Shown here piece after piece: positions 33,107 to 33,524 of a stretch of DNA of 33,524 nt. This stretch comes from Actinomycetes bacterium (GTDB lineage Bacteria; Actinomycetota; Acidimicrobiia; Acidimicrobiales; RAAP-2). The notes beneath the pieces were generated by a model. It did no database searches and was not told where the DNA came from. It worked only from the letters and a program-made list of their open reading frames with translations. A program made the translations under genes and the position numbers. Location of the stretch: the NCBI GenBank assembly GCA_021799615.1, contig JAJZAC010000021.1, forward strand, positions 1 to 33,524, read 5' to 3'. Within the stretch, counting starts at the first letter, position 1. The number at the start of each line of letters is the position of its first letter.

Positions 33107-33151
33107 CAAGTCGCAACCTATTGGACCAACAAGTCGCAACCAACGTGATCA
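33083..33151. repeat. Three 23-bp direct repeats over the ATPase promoter
   Basis: Units start at 33083, 33106 and 33129. All begin acaagtcgcaacc; units 1 and 2 share the ending tggacca after a 3-base variable part, and unit 3 diverges to gtgatca. The exact 23-bp period puts the sites on nearly the same DNA face. Unit 1 fills the -10/-35 spacer and touches the -35, so bound protein would affect transcription. Confidence 0.85.
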
Positions 33152-33404
33152 ACAACACATCGGCGTGGTCGATGTGGCTCGCCCTGTGACCATGGCGTCC
33201 ATCAACGTCTGCACCTTGCGGCCCAGCGCCGCCCCACCGATCCGCCCGTCGAGTCGTACCAGCCTCTACATGCCGAGCCTGTCACCGGGTCGGGCAGCAG
33301 ACCTGCCCTACCCGCGGCCGATCTGGCCGTAGCTGGGGCTGGTGCTCGACTATCACGGCGATCGAGCGGACTTCGGGACCGCGATTGTTGGGATGGCCCA
33401 AATT
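33152..33404. other. Gene-poor stretch with no supported gene
   Basis: About 250 nt without a convincing gene. Short open stretches exist on both strands, for instance a minus-strand LVRLDGRIGGAALGRKVQTL, which might be a decayed coding remnant, but I recognise nothing. It contains the right copy of the 16-nt near-repeat at 33381-33396. Confidence 0.4.
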
Positions 33405-33524
33405 GACTCGACTTTCGCAGCTACGCGGCAACGTCCTCCCAGGCCAAGCGGAGGATGGTGATTTCTTGGCTGGTGGGCGGCTGGGACTCGACTTTCGCAG
33501 CTACGCGGCAACGTCCTCCCAGGC
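33405..33524. repeat. 40-bp direct repeat, period 80 bp, cut by the window edge
   Basis: The 40 bases 33405-33444 recur without mismatch at 33485-33524, where the window ends, with an unrelated 40-nt stretch between. The true repeat may be longer on the right. On the minus strand a reading frame enters from the right edge and ends ...TILRLAWEDVAA at a TAG (33421-33423), so this may be a tandem duplication at the 3' end of a gene beyond the window. Confidence 0.8.

Noticed and set aside
33152-33404. Decayed transposase or other remnant upstream of the ATPase
   Set aside because: Short minus-strand stretches such as LVRLDGRIGGAALGRKVQTL look protein-like, but I cannot match them to a family and they are bounded by stops within about 45 codons.
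33405-33524. CRISPR array
   Set aside because: Only two repeats are visible, the 40-nt unit has no clear internal palindrome, no cas gene is in view, and a coding-end duplication explains it equally well. Not callable without the sequence to the right.

Overview
The window is a high-GC, gene-dense stretch of an actinobacterial chromosome. Gene content points to Actinomycetota and most likely to an Acidimicrobiia-type lineage: ClpC, RadA, DisA, CarD, IspD, IspF and RlmB lie in the usual actinobacterial order, an F420-associated zincin (DUF2342) sits before tilS and hpt, ergothioneine genes are present, and there is an orphan unit of the 'GYW..ASDGGVFTF' repeat common in Acidimicrobiia surface proteins. 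The taxonomic call is inference from gene order and families, with no database search behind it.

Layout. (1) 1-90: the 3' end of a group II intron (domain V) enters from the left, directly against the DUF2342 metalloprotease gene. (2) 82-5744: metalloprotease, tilS, hpt, folE, folP, a phosphatase-like gene lacking the catalytic Cys, folB and folK. This is a tRNA-modification, purine-salvage and folate block with start/stop overlaps. ftsH, often found between hpt and folE, is absent. (3) 5808-13168: a DUF2520 dehydrogenase-like gene, panC, panD, nadB, nadC, coaX and lysS, a pantothenate/CoA plus NAD block ending in lysyl-tRNA synthetase. (4) 13332-14930: a small secreted two-Cys protein convergent with a polyprenyl diphosphate synthase, with a perfect hairpin between them. 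(5) 15051-23375: clpC, radA, disA, carD, ispD, ispF and rlmB (proteostasis, repair, c-di-AMP, RNA polymerase regulation, isoprenoids, rRNA methylation). cysS is missing before rlmB. (6) 23499-27736, minus strand: a 47-residue single-repeat microprotein, DUF427, egtD, egtB and a fumarylacetoacetate-hydrolase-family gene. (7) 27985-31442: a magnesium module made of a soluble PRC/MgtE-N/CBS protein, an M-box (Mg2+) riboswitch and an Nramp-related transporter with the DAGG/APW motif variants expected of the magnesium-transporting branch. (8) 31572-33524: a probable island edge. It holds a 3' tRNA fragment (an att-site scar), an AAA/DUF4143 ATPase behind three 23-bp repeats that overlap its promoter, a pair of 16-nt near-repeats flanking that cassette, and a 40-bp direct repeat at the right edge.

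How it works together. Blocks 2, 3 and 5 are housekeeping and are probably read as long operons, since most junctions are ATGA/GTGA overlaps. Several first genes show a -10-like TANNNT ending 6-8 nt before the start codon, the hallmark of leaderless transcripts. The most interesting parts are the magnesium module, the pseudophosphatase in the folate operon, the orphan repeat microprotein, the intron end and the island edge.
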